The position numbers and the translations under genes were made by a program. DNA of 64,000 nucleotides from Planococcus rifietoensis (GTDB lineage Bacteria > Bacillota > Bacilli > Bacillales_A > Planococcaceae): contig NZ_CP013659.2 of NCBI RefSeq assembly GCF_001465795.2, forward strand, positions 1,196,501 through 1,260,500, written 5' to 3'. Positions 27,859 to 38,854 of this stretch are shown in pieces. The first letter of the stretch is position 1. Every line of letters begins with the position of its first letter. A model generated the notes under the pieces. It worked only from the letters and a program-made list of their open reading frames with translations. It had not been told where the DNA came from and made no database searches.

Positions 27859-27884
27859 GAAACCGCAGCTCGACTCATCCGTAT
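27859..27884 (+). promoter_or_regulatory. Sigma-W-type promoter of the nfeD-floA operon
   Basis: TGAAAC, exactly 16 bp, CGTA: identical to the B. subtilis sigma-W consensus core. The orthologous yqeZ-yqfAB operon of B. subtilis is a known sigma-W target. It ends 45 bp before the nfeD GTG. I saw no comparable sigma-A -35 paired with the TATAAT-like sequence at about 27832. Confidence 0.85.
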
Positions 27885-27929
27885 ACATAATTATCCTAAA
27901 GTTTTCATGAAGGAGAGGGGGAACTTGCC

Positions 27930-29258
27930 GTGCGGAGAAAACAAGCTTGGATCGGCTTTTTGTTCCTGGTGATGGCATTTGCTTTAGCGATTCCGGCCAT
28001 TTCGGCGGATAACGGAAAAGTTTATGTCATTCCGATTGAAGCGGAAGTGGAGCGGGGATTGCAGTCGTTTCTGGAGCGGGGCATTGATGAAGCCGAAGAA
28101 GCCGGAGCGGAAGCTATTGTCTTTGAGATCGATACACCGGGCGGTTTCGTTAATGCAGCAGATGGCATTGCGCGCCTGTTGGATGAAACCGAGACTGAAA
28201 CACTCGCTTTCGTCAACCAGGATGCCCTCTCGGCCGGCGCTTTTCTGGCCTTGCATAATGATGAAATCTATATGCATCCGAATGGGCGGATGGGCGCGGC
28301 GCAAGTCATCGACCAGTCGGGCAACGCGGCTGCCGATAAGGCGAACTCTGCTTGGCTTGCTTCAATGAGAAGCGCTGCGGAATCGTCAGGCCGGGATCCA
28401 CAATTTGCCTTGGCGATGGCGGATGCAAGTATCGACCTTCCGGAATACCGGGCTGCTCAAGGTGATTTATTGACTCTCGGTGCCCAGGAAGCGCTCGACG
28501 TCGGTTATTCAGAAGGGACTGTTTCATCCCTGGATGAACTGCTAGAAATGAAAGACCTCTCAGGCGCTGAGGTCGTCCAAGTAGAAGAAAACTGGTCAGA
28601 GACGCTCGCACGTTTTCTGACAAGCCCGATTGTGGTGCCGATCTTATTGTCGGTGGCAGGTCTCGGATTACTGCTTGAGCTGTTCACGCCTGGAGTCGGG
28701 ATTCCTGGATTCTTCGGCTTGTTTTCGTTAATGCTGTTCTTCTACGGTCATCTGGTCGCAGGGCTTGCCGGGTATGAATCGATTTTGCTGTTGGTCTTCG
28801 GGCTTGGTTTGATTCTGCTGGAATTTTTCGTTCCAGGCGGCATACTCGGAATTCTCGGGATACTGGCTGTCATCGGAAGTGTTCTATTAGCGGGTGAAGA
28901 CGTCCAGTCAACAGCGGTCGCAATTTTGATTGCATTACTTGTAGCTTCAGCAGGGATGGTGATTTTAGTGAAATTTTTCGGGAAAAAGTTGAACATGTTC
29001 AAACGCATTATCCTGACCGATGCCACCGATACGGAGCATGGCTATGTTTCGGCCGTCAATCGGCCGGAACTGATCGGCCAGATCGCCCGAACGACCAATG
29101 CCCTTAGGCCTTCTGGCACCATCCGGCTCGGTGACGAATACATCGATGCAGTATCCGAAGGCCGGTTTATCGACAGCAACAAAGATGTTAAAATTATCAA
29201 GGTAGAAGGGTCTCGCATCGTTGTGCGTGAACTCGAAAAACAAGAGGAGGAAGAATAA
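27930..29258 (+). CDS. yqeZ: NfeD family membrane-bound serine protease-like protein (YqeZ)
   Basis: Long-form NfeD protein. A signal peptide (MRRKQAWIGFLFLVMAFALA, cleaved near ISA) is followed by a ClpP-class domain facing outward, with likely nucleophile Ser in NQDALSAGAF and a Lys in the following helix. Several membrane segments (about residues 230-350) and a C-terminal OB-fold (ELIGQIARTTNALRPSG) complete it. The partner is FloA, encoded next with no gap. The GTG start follows GGAGAGGGGG. In B. subtilis the operon helps against sublancin and envelope stress. Confidence 0.9.
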   Translation: MRRKQAWIGFLFLVMAFALAIPAISADNGKVYVIPIEAEVERGLQSFLERGIDEAEEAGAEAIVFEIDTPGGFVNAADGIARLLDETETETLAFVNQDALSAGAFLALHNDEIYMHPNGRMGAAQVIDQSGNAAADKANSAWLASMRSAAESSGRDPQFALAMADASIDLPEYRAAQGDLLTLGAQEALDVGYSEGTVSSLDELLEMKDLSGAEVVQVEENWSETLARFLTSPIVVPILLSVAGLGLLLELFTPGVGIPGFFGLFSLMLFFYGHLVAGLAGYESILLLVFGLGLILLEFFVPGGILGILGILAVIGSVLLAGEDVQSTAVAILIALLVASAGMVILVKFFGKKLNMFKRIILTDATDTEHGYVSAVNRPELIGQIARTTNALRPSGTIRLGDEYIDAVSEGRFIDSNKDVKIIKVEGSRIVVRELEKQEEEE

Positions 29259-30248
29259 ATGGGACTTGAAGCAATCGGCTTAGGCGCCGCGATAATTGGT
29301 ATTATCGTTGTACTTGCCATCTTTTTCACATTCGTACCAGTCACATTATGGATCTCGGCTTTAGCTGCCGGCGTCCGCATCAGCATCTTCACATTGATCG
29401 GTATGAGATTGCGCCGGGTTATCCCGTCGCGAATTGTCAACCCGTTGATCAAGGCTTCAAAAGCCGGTCTTTCCGTACAGATCAACCAATTGGAAAGCCA
29501 TTACCTGGCTGGCGGTAACGTCGACCGAGTGGTTAACGCATTGATCGCAGCACACCGTGCCAATATCGATTTGCCGTTCGAACGCGCAGCAGCAATCGAT
29601 CTTGCCGGCCGTGACGTACTTGAAGCGGTTCAAATGTCGGTTAACCCGAAAGTCATCGAAACGCCATTCATTGCCGGTGTGGCAATGGACGGGATCGAAG
29701 TGAAAGCAAAAGCGCGGATTACCGTGCGCGCCAATATCGACCGCCTCGTCGGTGGTGCGGGTGAAGAAACAATCGTCGCCCGTGTTGGTGAAGGTATCGT
29801 TTCGACACTCGGTTCAAGCACGAACCATAAGAAAGTCCTGGAAAACCCAGACCTCATCTCTCAAACCGTACTAGGCAAAGGGTTGGATTCCGGTACAGCT
29901 TTTGAAATCCTGTCGATTGATATCGCAGACGTGGATATCGGTAAAAACATCGGTGCCGAGCTTCAGACTGAGCAAGCGGATGCCGATAAGAAAATCGCAC
30001 AGGCCAAAGCGGAAGAACGCCGTGCAATGGCTGTCGCTAGCGAGCAGGAAATGAAAGCGAAAGTCGTCCAGATGCGCGCGAAAGTTGTCGAAGCCGAAGC
30101 CGAAGTGCCGATGGCGATGTCGGAAGCACTCCGTTCTGGAAACATCGGCGTGATGGATTATATCAATTACAAGAATGTCCAAGCTGATACAAGCATGCGT
30201 GAATCCATTTCGAAAAGCGGAACGGAAAAACAAGAGGACGAAAACTAA
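29259..30248 (+). CDS. floA: Flotillin-like protein FloA
   Basis: SPFH-domain scaffold of functional membrane microdomains. A short N-terminal membrane hairpin (about residues 3-45) precedes the SPFH domain, and a C-terminal Ala/Glu coiled coil ([20 protein letters not shown]) follows. It has 329 residues, the usual FloA size. GAGGAGGAAG at the end of nfeD serves as ribosome site, so the two are coupled. Confidence 0.95.
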   Translation: MGLEAIGLGAAIIGIIVVLAIFFTFVPVTLWISALAAGVRISIFTLIGMRLRRVIPSRIVNPLIKASKAGLSVQINQLESHYLAGGNVDRVVNALIAAHRANIDLPFERAAAIDLAGRDVLEAVQMSVNPKVIETPFIAGVAMDGIEVKAKARITVRANIDRLVGGAGEETIVARVGEGIVSTLGSSTNHKKVLENPDLISQTVLGKGLDSGTAFEILSIDIADVDIGKNIGAELQTEQADADKKIAQAKAEERRAMAVASEQEMKAKVVQMRAKVVEAEAEVPMAMSEALRSGNIGVMDYINYKNVQADTSMRESISKSGTEKQEDEN

Positions 30249-30281
30249 AAAATTCCGCCATAACTCAAGGGAGGTTTTGGA

Positions 30282-30833
30282 ATGGAACCCCTCATCATGA
30301 TGCTGATCATTGCGGCTGTCAGTGCATTGTTCAGTAAAAATAAAAAACCTGATGGCACAGAGCAAACCGCGCAGAAGCCGAAGCGTCAACAAGGGCCCGG
30401 CGCACCTGCGCGGTCAGCGCAGCAGCGATCACAATCACCGCAGCAACCGCAAAGAGGCGGACAGCGCAGCTTTAAGCGCATTGAAGATTACGCCAAGGAA
30501 ATATACGGTGAATTTCAATCCCAGATGGAGAACGATCCAAAACGGGCAGAACAGGCGCGCCAAGTGAAGGAACAAGCGGAGCGAGCCAAGTCCCGTGCAA
30601 TGGAAGAAGTGGAAAAACGGACTCCAGCCCAGGTGAAGCAAGCGGCTGAACCGAAAAACCGCCCCGGAAGATTAAGCGCTCACCAAAAAGAGCCGTTGAA
30701 ACGGGCGATCACAAAAGAAAAAGAGCGGGATCTATTGCCGTTGAATGAAGAAGATGTAAAAAAAGGCATCATTATGGCGGAGATTTTACAGCCGCCCAAA
30801 TCAAAACGTCAAAAGCAAGGCCGGCATATTTAA
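30282..30833 (+). CDS. Unrecognised FloA-operon protein with N-terminal membrane segment
   Basis: I do not recognise a family with certainty. It has 183 residues: one hydrophobic N-terminal segment (about 3-17, MEPLIMMLIIAAVSALF) directly followed by Lys residues, a Gln/Pro/Arg-rich low-complexity stretch (about 25-65), a basic/acidic helical region (about 66-130) and a short C-terminal motif, GIIMAEILQPPKSKR. That ending resembles a (I/V)(I/V)xSEIL-x-PP(R/K) tail I recall from hypothetical membrane-associated proteins of many bacteria. Position corresponds to yqfB of B. subtilis, third gene of the sigma-W floA operon. AGGGAGG precedes the ATG. Cytoplasmic body tethered to the membrane near FloA is an inference. 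Confidence 0.8.
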   Translation: MEPLIMMLIIAAVSALFSKNKKPDGTEQTAQKPKRQQGPGAPARSAQQRSQSPQQPQRGGQRSFKRIEDYAKEIYGEFQSQMENDPKRAEQARQVKEQAERAKSRAMEEVEKRTPAQVKQAAEPKNRPGRLSAHQKEPLKRAITKEKERDLLPLNEEDVKKGIIMAEILQPPKSKRQKQGRHI

Positions 30834-30847
30834 TGCCGGTCTTTTTC
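30818..30847 (+). terminator. Terminator of the nfeD-floA operon
   Basis: GGCCGGCAT / ATGCCGGTC stem with a T-run, overlapping the final codons and stop of the third gene. It confirms that the three genes form one transcription unit. The following 30850-30960 is AT-rich with no gene. Confidence 0.85.
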
Positions 30848-30970
30848 TGTTGGATAAAAAATATTCATATTAATATTATGTAAACAAAAGTCATCTGAAT
30901 TGATTTACATTTATATAAAGAAAATGATAGAGTTGAAGAGAAGTAAAAACTCGATCCAAGGAGCGTCTAA

Positions 30971-31930
30971 ATGACAGAAAACAACCTACTCGAATTGCAT
31001 GTGAAAGACCCGAACGAAGCAGTCCTGCTTCTCGGCACATCCGACAGCCATCTGTCGCTGATCGAAGAGAGTTTTGATATACACATCATCACGCGCGGCG
31101 AAGTGATTCGCCTCGAAGGGTCCGAAGAAGGCAGACAGACCGGAAAATTGTTGTTGGAGCAATTATTGAAAGTTATCCGCAAAAACATCAACATCGACCA
31201 GCGCGATATCGTGTCGGCTATCGAAATGGCGAAAAACGGGACGATTGAATATTTCGCTGAACTTTACGATGAGGAAGTGGCGCGCAGTGCGACCGGGCGT
31301 TCCATCCGCGCCAAAACGATTGGACAGCGCCATTATATCCACGCCATCAAAAAAAGCGATATGGTATTCGGGATCGGCCCAGCCGGAACCGGAAAAACCT
31401 ATCTGGCTGTCGTCTTGGCAGTGCAAGCCTTGAAAAACGGCCATGTGAAGAAGATTGTCTTGACGCGTCCTGCCGTCGAAGCGGGAGAAAGCCTCGGATT
31501 CTTGCCTGGCGACTTGAAGGAAAAAGTCGATCCGTATTTGCGCCCTTTATACGACGCTTTGCATGACGTCATGGGACAGGAACAGACCAACCGCCTGATT
31601 GAACGCGGAACGATCGAAGTGGCACCGCTCGCTTATATGAGAGGCCGTACGCTCGAGGAAGCGTTCATCATCTTGGATGAAGCCCAGAACACGACAAAAG
31701 CACAGATGAAAATGTTTTTGACGCGCCTTGGCTTTAACTCGAAAATGATCGTCACTGGCGACAAAACACAGATTGACTTGCCGCGTGGAGCGGAGTCCGG
31801 ATTGATCGCCGCAGAGAAGAATTTGCACGGAGTCAAAGGCATCGAATTTCAGTACCTGGAAAAAGGCGATGTCGTGCGCCATCCACTCGTCTCCAAGATT
31901 ATCGAAGCTTACGAGAACCAGCCTAGTTAA
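30971..31930 (+). CDS. phoH: PhoH family ATPase
   Basis: P-loop ATPase of the PhoH family, linked to RNA metabolism; in B. subtilis it precedes the ybeY and era genes. It has 319 residues, with an N-terminal KH-like region, Walker A GPAGTGKT at 136-143 and Walker B FIILDEAQN. AAGGAG precedes the ATG. yqfC and yqfD, sporulation-associated neighbours upstream in B. subtilis, are missing. Confidence 0.95.
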   Translation: MTENNLLELHVKDPNEAVLLLGTSDSHLSLIEESFDIHIITRGEVIRLEGSEEGRQTGKLLLEQLLKVIRKNINIDQRDIVSAIEMAKNGTIEYFAELYDEEVARSATGRSIRAKTIGQRHYIHAIKKSDMVFGIGPAGTGKTYLAVVLAVQALKNGHVKKIVLTRPAVEAGESLGFLPGDLKEKVDPYLRPLYDALHDVMGQEQTNRLIERGTIEVAPLAYMRGRTLEEAFIILDEAQNTTKAQMKMFLTRLGFNSKMIVTGDKTQIDLPRGAESGLIAAEKNLHGVKGIEFQYLEKGDVVRHPLVSKIIEAYENQPS

Positions 31931-31944
31931 GGCTGGTTCTTTTA
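31914..31944 (+). terminator. Terminator overlapping the phoH stop
   Basis: AGAACCAGCCT / AGGCTGGTTCT perfect stem with the TAA in its loop region, followed by TTTAT. Its 5' arm is coding. Confidence 0.8.
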
Positions 31945-32100
31945 TTTGAAAGTTTTTCCAATGGATTATATTCAGGTTTATTCCCGAAATGAATAAGCAA
32001 ATAGCGCATCCAGATCCATGAAATTGTTATTAATTTGTAAGGGGCGATGAAAAAAGCACGAGGTATTGGTATGATGAAAGAAGAATAGTGAGGTGGTCAA

Positions 32101-34230
32101 ATGGCGGGATGGATCAGGCGCATTTATTTGCGGTTCGGGGCTCCTGTAGTCTTGATCGGCATCAGTTTCATGACAGCGCTGCTCATGTTTGGATTTTTAT
32201 ACGATACGATAGCAACCGATACATATGAAGTGGAATTATTCCAATTGTCCGAGGAAACGATACGGGCGGCAAAAACTGTTGAAGACCCGGTAAGGACTGA
32301 GCTTGAGCGCGAGCGGGCAGCAGAAGAAGTGCAGCCGAGTTACCGATATATTGAAGAGATCGCCGATAATCAGGCGGCGGTCGTCGATTCGCTGTTCGGC
32401 TATGTGCTTGAAGCAAAGCGCACCGCTGAAACAGATGGGGAGGATGAACCCGATCCCCGCAGTTCCGATGAAGTGTTAAGCAGTCTCCGTGAATCGATTC
32501 GCTTGCTTGAACAAAACGAAAACGGGCTTCGCTTGACGGATGACATGCTGTTATCACTGCTCGCTTTGGAAGAGGATGTGCTTATGCGCGTCGAACGCGA
32601 AGTGCGCAACCAAGTGTTGGCAGTTCTGCAAGATCCACTCCGCGAAGCTGGACTGACGCAAGCGCGCAATTCAGCCGAACAGGAAATACGCGGGGATGAC
32701 CAAGTGCCTGCTGCTGCAATTCCGGCGGCAGCGGCCATTGCAAGGGCCAATATTGTCCCGAACGAACTCATCAATGAAGAATTGACGGAACAACAAATCG
32801 AACAAGCACGTGCAAGTGTCGAGCCAACGCGTATTTTGCAGGGGCAAGTGCTTATCCAGGAAGGCCAATTGATTGACCGCGAAGTCTATCGCCAGCTGGA
32901 ACTTGCGGGAATGACCGAGCAGCAATCAAATTACCGTTCGGTGCTTGCATTGGGGTTGTTTGTGCTGATTGCTGCAGGTTTACTGCTGTTGGTGCTGCAG
33001 AGTGCAAAAGTCGAAGGCGTTAAAAAAGCCATCCGGCTGACGATTGTTTTTGTCGTTTTCGCATTGTCTCTTGCTATCATGAAGCTGCTCGAGATCATCA
33101 GCGGCAATTTTGGGGTCGTCATTGACTTTATCTACCCGACAGCATTGGCTGGCATTTTGGTGCGTCTATTGATCGATGAACGCACAGCGGTCTACGTGAC
33201 GATTTTGCTCAGCGCCTGTGCAGGCATGATGCTGCAAAGCGGCTATGCCGGCGTTTTTCAGATGGATTCTGCTCTATATGTGTTGTTTGGCGGCTTGACG
33301 GGGATATACTTAATACGAAACGGGCATAGAAGCATCCGCATCTTGCCGATTAGCTTGGCAGTTGGCGGCGTCCATTTGCTGTATGTGGCGTTTTATCTGC
33401 TCATGAACCAAAGCCAGTATACGGTAGAAGAACTTGCTTTTTATGTGGCAGCGGCGCTGGCAGCCGGTCTTTTGTCCGGAACGCTTGCGACCGGTTTATT
33501 GCCGTTGTTTGAAGCGGCATTTGGCATTCTGTCGACGATGAAGCTGCTCGAACTGTCGAATCCGAACCATCCGTTGCTGAAGAAGATTTTAACCGAAACG
33601 CCAGGAACGTACCATCACAGCGTCATGGTGGCGAATCTTTCGGACGCGGCGTGCGAGGCAATCGGGGCGAACGGCTTGCTTGCACGAGTTGGCTGTTATT
33701 ATCACGATATCGGCAAGACCATCACCCCCCAGTATTTTATTGAAAATCAATCCCATGGCAATCCGCATGATCAACTCAGTCCGGAACAAAGCCGCGACAT
33801 CATCCTCGCACACGGCAAGGACGGGGCGGCAATTTTGCGCAAGCAGAAAATGCCGAAAGAATTGATCGATATCGCAGAGCAGCATCATGGCACGACGTTA
33901 TTGAAATTCTTCTATTATAAAGCGAAAGAGCAAAACGACGAGCTCCCTGAAGAACAATACCGCTACACGGGGCCGAAACCACAGAGCCGGGAAATTGCCA
34001 TCATTATGGTCGCAGATAGCTTAGAAGCGGCGGTGCGGTCGATGGAATCTCCGAGTACGGAAAAAATCCGCAAGATGGTCGATTCCATCACGGAAGATAA
34101 ATTGAAAGATGGACAGTTTGACGAATGTGATATAACGTTAAAAGAACTAAAACGGGTCAAGAGCGTCATGTGCGAAACCTTGAACGGGATCTTCCATTCG
34201 AGGATCGCCTATCCCGATGATAAAAAATAA
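32101..34230 (+). CDS. pgpH: PgpH-type 7TM-HD cyclic-di-AMP phosphodiesterase
   Basis: Membrane phosphodiesterase that hydrolyses c-di-AMP (YqfF in B. subtilis). It has 709 residues: first membrane helix (about 15-37), an extracellular 7TMR-HDED domain (to about 275), seven clustered membrane helices (about 280-480) and a cytosolic HD domain with the metal motifs TYHHS, CYYHDIGKT and EQHHGTTLL. AGTGAGGTGG precedes the ATG. Its level would affect potassium and osmotic control, relevant for a halotolerant organism. Confidence 0.95.
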   Translation: MAGWIRRIYLRFGAPVVLIGISFMTALLMFGFLYDTIATDTYEVELFQLSEETIRAAKTVEDPVRTELERERAAEEVQPSYRYIEEIADNQAAVVDSLFGYVLEAKRTAETDGEDEPDPRSSDEVLSSLRESIRLLEQNENGLRLTDDMLLSLLALEEDVLMRVEREVRNQVLAVLQDPLREAGLTQARNSAEQEIRGDDQVPAAAIPAAAAIARANIVPNELINEELTEQQIEQARASVEPTRILQGQVLIQEGQLIDREVYRQLELAGMTEQQSNYRSVLALGLFVLIAAGLLLLVLQSAKVEGVKKAIRLTIVFVVFALSLAIMKLLEIISGNFGVVIDFIYPTALAGILVRLLIDERTAVYVTILLSACAGMMLQSGYAGVFQMDSALYVLFGGLTGIYLIRNGHRSIRILPISLAVGGVHLLYVAFYLLMNQSQYTVEELAFYVAAALAAGLLSGTLATGLLPLFEAAFGILSTMKLLELSNPNHPLLKKILTETPGTYHHSVMVANLSDAACEAIGANGLLARVGCYYHDIGKTITPQYFIENQSHGNPHDQLSPEQSRDIILAHGKDGAAILRKQKMPKELIDIAEQHHGTTLLKFFYYKAKEQNDELPEEQYRYTGPKPQSREIAIIMVADSLEAAVRSMESPSTEKIRKMVDSITEDKLKDGQFDECDITLKELKRVKSVMCETLNGIFHSRIAYPDDKK

Positions 34231-34251
34231 TGCATTGGAGGAGGGAAAGCG

Positions 34252-34734
34252 ATGCTGACAATCGATTTCATAGACGAAACGGAACAATTGGACGATAAGG
34301 CGCTGGCCTTTGTGAGCAAGGTATTGGAGCATGCGGCACAGCATGAAGAAACAGGGGAAGCGGAAGTATCGGTTACATTCACGGACGATGAATCGATCCG
34401 TGCGATCAACCGGGATTACCGGGAAAAAGACCAGGCAACGGATGTCATCTCCTTTTCGATGGAAGAGCAAGGAGAAGACGAAGTGGCCATCGTTGGTGAA
34501 ACCGGCCCGCGCTTACTCGGCGATATCATTATCTCGGTAGAGCGCACGGAACTTCAGGCAGAGGAGTACGGGCATAGCTTCGAACGCGAACTTGGCTTTT
34601 TGGCAGTGCACGGATTTCTGCATCTGCTCGGCTACGACCATATGAATGAACAGGATGAAAAGAAAATGTTTGGCAGACAGGAAGAAATTTTAGCTTCACT
34701 TGGTGTTACGCGTGATGCGCATGAAGCTGAGTAG
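34252..34734 (+). CDS. ybeY: Endoribonuclease YbeY
   Basis: Zinc-dependent rRNA maturation factor. It has 160 residues with the invariant HGFLHLLGYDH (three zinc His) and the upstream ATDVISF motif. TGGAGGAGG lies before the ATG. Its end overlaps the dgkA start. Confidence 0.96.
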   Translation: MLTIDFIDETEQLDDKALAFVSKVLEHAAQHEETGEAEVSVTFTDDESIRAINRDYREKDQATDVISFSMEEQGEDEVAIVGETGPRLLGDIIISVERTELQAEEYGHSFERELGFLAVHGFLHLLGYDHMNEQDEKKMFGRQEEILASLGVTRDAHEAE

Positions 34735-35074
34735 GTTTCTCTCCTCATTCCGTTTTGCTGCGCAAGGGATTGGCACCTCTATAAAACGGGAACAGAATAT
34801 GAAAGTGCATGCAGTTTCTGCCGTGATCGTCCTGGTCGCCGCAATCTGGACTGGCCTCGACCGCACGGAGTGGATGCTGGTGATTGTATTGATCGGCGGC
34901 ATGCTGGCGCTTGAACTGGTCAATTCCGCATTGGAGCGGACCGTCGACCTCGTTACGAGAGAGCGGCATCCGTTGGCGAAGCAAGCGAAAGACATGGCGG
35001 CAGGAGCCGTTTTGGTATTTGCTGTGACAAGTGCTATAATCGGTTTGCTGATCTTTTTGCCTAAATGGTTTTAA
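34715..35074 (+). CDS. dgkA: Undecaprenol/diacylglycerol kinase family protein
   Basis: Small integral-membrane kinase of the DgkA family; Firmicute members phosphorylate undecaprenol. It has about 119 residues and three membrane helices; the catalytic signature ALELVNSALERTVDLVT is intact. Four in-frame starts (GTG 34700, GTG 34712, ATG 34715, ATG 34721) compete and none has a clear ribosome site, so translation is probably coupled to ybeY, which it overlaps by about 20 nt. Confidence 0.9.
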   Translation: MRMKLSRFLSSFRFAAQGIGTSIKREQNMKVHAVSAVIVLVAAIWTGLDRTEWMLVIVLIGGMLALELVNSALERTVDLVTRERHPLAKQAKDMAAGAVLVFAVTSAIIGLLIFLPKWF

Positions 35075-35118
35075 ACATCGTCCGGCAGCTTGATGCTGCT
35101 GTGATCATAGAAAAGTGA

Positions 35119-36439
<1,321 letters not shown>

Positions 36440-36451
36440 GGAGCCTGGCTC

Positions 36452-37237
36452 ATGCAGAACCAACTCGAAGGCATTGTCATCCGAACGCGTCCCTACGGGG
36501 AAACAAATAAAATTGTCACCTTGTTCACAAAAGAAGCAGGAAAGATCACTTGCATGGCGCGCGGCGCGAAAAAGCCCGCAAGCCGCCTGGCGGCTATCAC
36601 CCAGCCGTTCACACATGGCGTTTTTTCGATCTATAAAGGCCGCGGCATGGGTACTTTGCAGGCAGGCGACCAATTGGAGTCGTTGCGCCATATCCGCGAG
36701 GACATCATGGCTACCGCTTATGCGAGTTATGTCACAGAACTGATCGACCGCCTCACAGAGCAGGACGAGCCGCAGCCGGCCATTTACGATATGCTGTATC
36801 AAGCGCTCCACGCGATTGCGGACGGCTATGACCCGGAAGCGATCACATTATTTGTCGAGTGGAAAATGCTGCGCGTGGCGGGGCTGACCCCGACCTTGCA
36901 CGAATGCGCCAATTGCGGGGCGACGGAAGGGGAATTTGCCTTCTCGTTCCAGGAACTCGGCTTTTTGTGCCATCGCTGCTTCCATCTCGACCGCTACATC
37001 ATCCGCTTAAGCCCAGCACTCGTGAAATTGATCCGCACGTTTTATTTCGTGCCGATTGAACGGGTCGGGGCATTGACCTTGAAGAAAGAGTCGAAAACCT
37101 TGCTCAAGCAAATCGTCCGGACCATCTACGAGGAACAGGCGGGTATCCGGCTGAAGTCGCGTTCGTTTCTCGAGCAGCTCGAACGGACGCCGGAATTTTT
37201 CCCGGAACCAAAAAAAGACATCCCTGAAGGCGATTAG
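36452..37237 (+). CDS. recO: DNA repair protein RecO
   Basis: Mediates RecA loading and strand annealing with RecF/RecR. It has 261 residues: N-terminal OB fold (EGIVIRTRPYGETNKIVTLF) and a helical C-terminal domain with a CANC...CHRC zinc motif. AAGGAGC precedes the ATG. It converges on glyS over a shared hairpin. Confidence 0.95.
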   Translation: MQNQLEGIVIRTRPYGETNKIVTLFTKEAGKITCMARGAKKPASRLAAITQPFTHGVFSIYKGRGMGTLQAGDQLESLRHIREDIMATAYASYVTELIDRLTEQDEPQPAIYDMLYQALHAIADGYDPEAITLFVEWKMLRVAGLTPTLHECANCGATEGEFAFSFQELGFLCHRCFHLDRYIIRLSPALVKLIRTFYFVPIERVGALTLKKESKTLLKQIVRTIYEEQAGIRLKSRSFLEQLERTPEFFPEPKKDIPEGD

Positions 37238-37258
37238 CCTCGGAATGTCTTTTTTTTA
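37210..37258. terminator. Convergent terminator recO/glyS
   Basis: AAAAAAAGACATCCC and GGAATGTCTTTTTTT pair across the recO stop region; it abuts the glyS stop on the other strand. Confidence 0.7.
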
Positions 37259-38632
37259 GAATTGGATATGCTGTTCGATATACGCCTGCACGTCTTTGAT
37301 CGGCATGCGGACTTGTTCCATGGAATCGCGGTGGCGCACGGTTACTTCACCGTCTTCGACCGAATCGAAATCATAAGTGATGCAGAACGGCGTGCCGATT
37401 TCATCCTGGCGGCGGTAGCGTTTCCCGATGGACTGGGATTCGTCGTAATCGACCATGAAATGCTTCGCAAGGTCTGCGAATACTTCCGTCGCGCCTTCAG
37501 AAAGTTTTTTCGATAAAGGCAATACCGCAGCCTTGTATGGCGCAAGTGCCGGATGGAACTTCAGCACTGTGCGTGTATCGTCATTGTCCAAGCTTTCTTC
37601 CTGGAATGCATCCACTAGGAAAGCAAGTGTCACGCGGTCTGCGCCGAGGGATGGTTCGATGCAATACGGGACGTAGCGTTCGTTGGTTTGCGGGTCGATG
37701 TAATTGAAATCTTCGCCCGAATATTCCATGTGGCGTTTCAAATCGAAATCGGTGCGGTCAGCGATGCCCCACAGTTCGCCCCAGCCGAATGGGAATTTGT
37801 ATTCGATGTCGACAGTGGCGTTCGAGTAATGGGACAACTCATCGGCGTCGTGCTCACGCAAGCGCATATTGTCTTCGTCCATGTTCAGCTCGAGCAGCCA
37901 GTTTTTGCAGAAATCGCGCCAGTACGCATACCACTCAAGGTCTTCGCCTGGTTTGCAGAAGAATTCCAGCTCCATTTGCTCGAATTCACGCGTGCGGAAC
38001 GTGAAGTTCCCCGGTGTGATTTCGTTGCGGAAACTCTTGCCGATCTGTGCAATCCCGAACGGCATTTTCTTGCGCATCGAGCGCTGGACGTTTTTATAGT
38101 TGACGAAGATCCCTTGTGCCGTCTCCGGGCGCAAATACACTTCGTTCGTCGATGATTCAGTGACGCCTTGGAATGTCTTGAACATCAAATTGAACTGGCG
38201 GATTTCGGTGAAATCAGCTTTGCCGCAAGTCGGGCACGTGATTTCATGTTCGTCGATCAATTCTTTCATGCGCTCAAACGACAAGCCGTCGACGATGAGT
38301 TCAATGCCTTTTTCATCCAATGCGTTTTCGATCAGCTTATCGGCACGGTGACGCGATTTGCAGGCTTTGCAATCGATCATCGGGTCGTTGAAGTTGCCGA
38401 GGTGGCCGGATGCCTCCCATGTTTTCGGGTTCATCAGGATGGCAGCGTCGAGTCCGACGTTGTGAACGGATTCCTGGACGAATTTTTTCCACCATGCTTT
38501 TTTGATATTGTTTTTCAACTCGACGCCGAGTGGGCCATAATCCCACGTATTGGCGAGACCTCCATAAATCTCAGAGCCCGGAAAGACGAACCCCCGGTGT
38601 TTGGCTAATGATACTACTTTTTCCATTGACAT
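37256..38632 (-). CDS. glyS: Glycyl-tRNA synthetase, single-chain (alpha2) class II type
   Basis: Charges tRNA-Gly. It has 458 residues and is the homodimeric enzyme found in staphylococci, archaea and eukaryotes, not the alpha2beta2 GlyQ/GlyS of B. subtilis. Class II motif 2 is [28 protein letters not shown] (residues split here: FRNEITPG, then [10 protein letters not shown]), motif 3 lies in EPSLGADR, and a C-terminal anticodon-binding domain ends the protein. Start ATG 38632 is 7 nt after GGAGGT. A T-box with a GGC specifier precedes it. Confidence 0.96.
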   Translation of the reverse strand: MSMEKVVSLAKHRGFVFPGSEIYGGLANTWDYGPLGVELKNNIKKAWWKKFVQESVHNVGLDAAILMNPKTWEASGHLGNFNDPMIDCKACKSRHRADKLIENALDEKGIELIVDGLSFERMKELIDEHEITCPTCGKADFTEIRQFNLMFKTFQGVTESSTNEVYLRPETAQGIFVNYKNVQRSMRKKMPFGIAQIGKSFRNEITPGNFTFRTREFEQMELEFFCKPGEDLEWYAYWRDFCKNWLLELNMDEDNMRLREHDADELSHYSNATVDIEYKFPFGWGELWGIADRTDFDLKRHMEYSGEDFNYIDPQTNERYVPYCIEPSLGADRVTLAFLVDAFQEESLDNDDTRTVLKFHPALAPYKAAVLPLSKKLSEGATEVFADLAKHFMVDYDESQSIGKRYRRQDEIGTPFCITYDFDSVEDGEVTVRHRDSMEQVRMPIKDVQAYIEQHIQF

Positions 38633-38654
38633 CTTCATTACCTCCATAAAATAA

Positions 38655-38850
38655 AAAAATCGCACACGCCACGGACAAATGTCCGAGGACGAGTACGTTA
38701 CCCGCGGTTCCACCTCGATTGGCTGAAAGACCAGCCCGCTCGCATTACCTATGGCTCCGGATTGCCGTTTCCCGCTTTGCAGGCTTTCACCATCCCTGCT
38801 CGCTTCATGCGCGGTACTTATCGATCCATCATTGCCATTATTTGATTCCC
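38655..38850 (-). promoter_or_regulatory. T-box riboswitch, glycine (GGC specifier)
   Basis: Read on the minus strand, the leader contains the AGTA-type stem I element, the conserved ATGAAGCGA and GGTG-AAGC segments, specifier GGC at 38764-38766 in the same context as the B. subtilis glyQS leader, and the T-box core GGTGGAACCGCGG at about 38702-38715. A GGACATTTGTCC hairpin and TTTTTTT tract (about 38650-38690) form the terminator. Uncharged tRNA-Gly should stabilise antitermination. Confidence 0.95.
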
Positions 38851-38854
38851 GATT

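Noticed and set aside
37688..38608. Plus-strand open frames opposite glyS
   Set aside because: Glycyl-tRNA synthetase motifs are complete on the minus strand; the plus-strand frames lack ribosome sites and domains.
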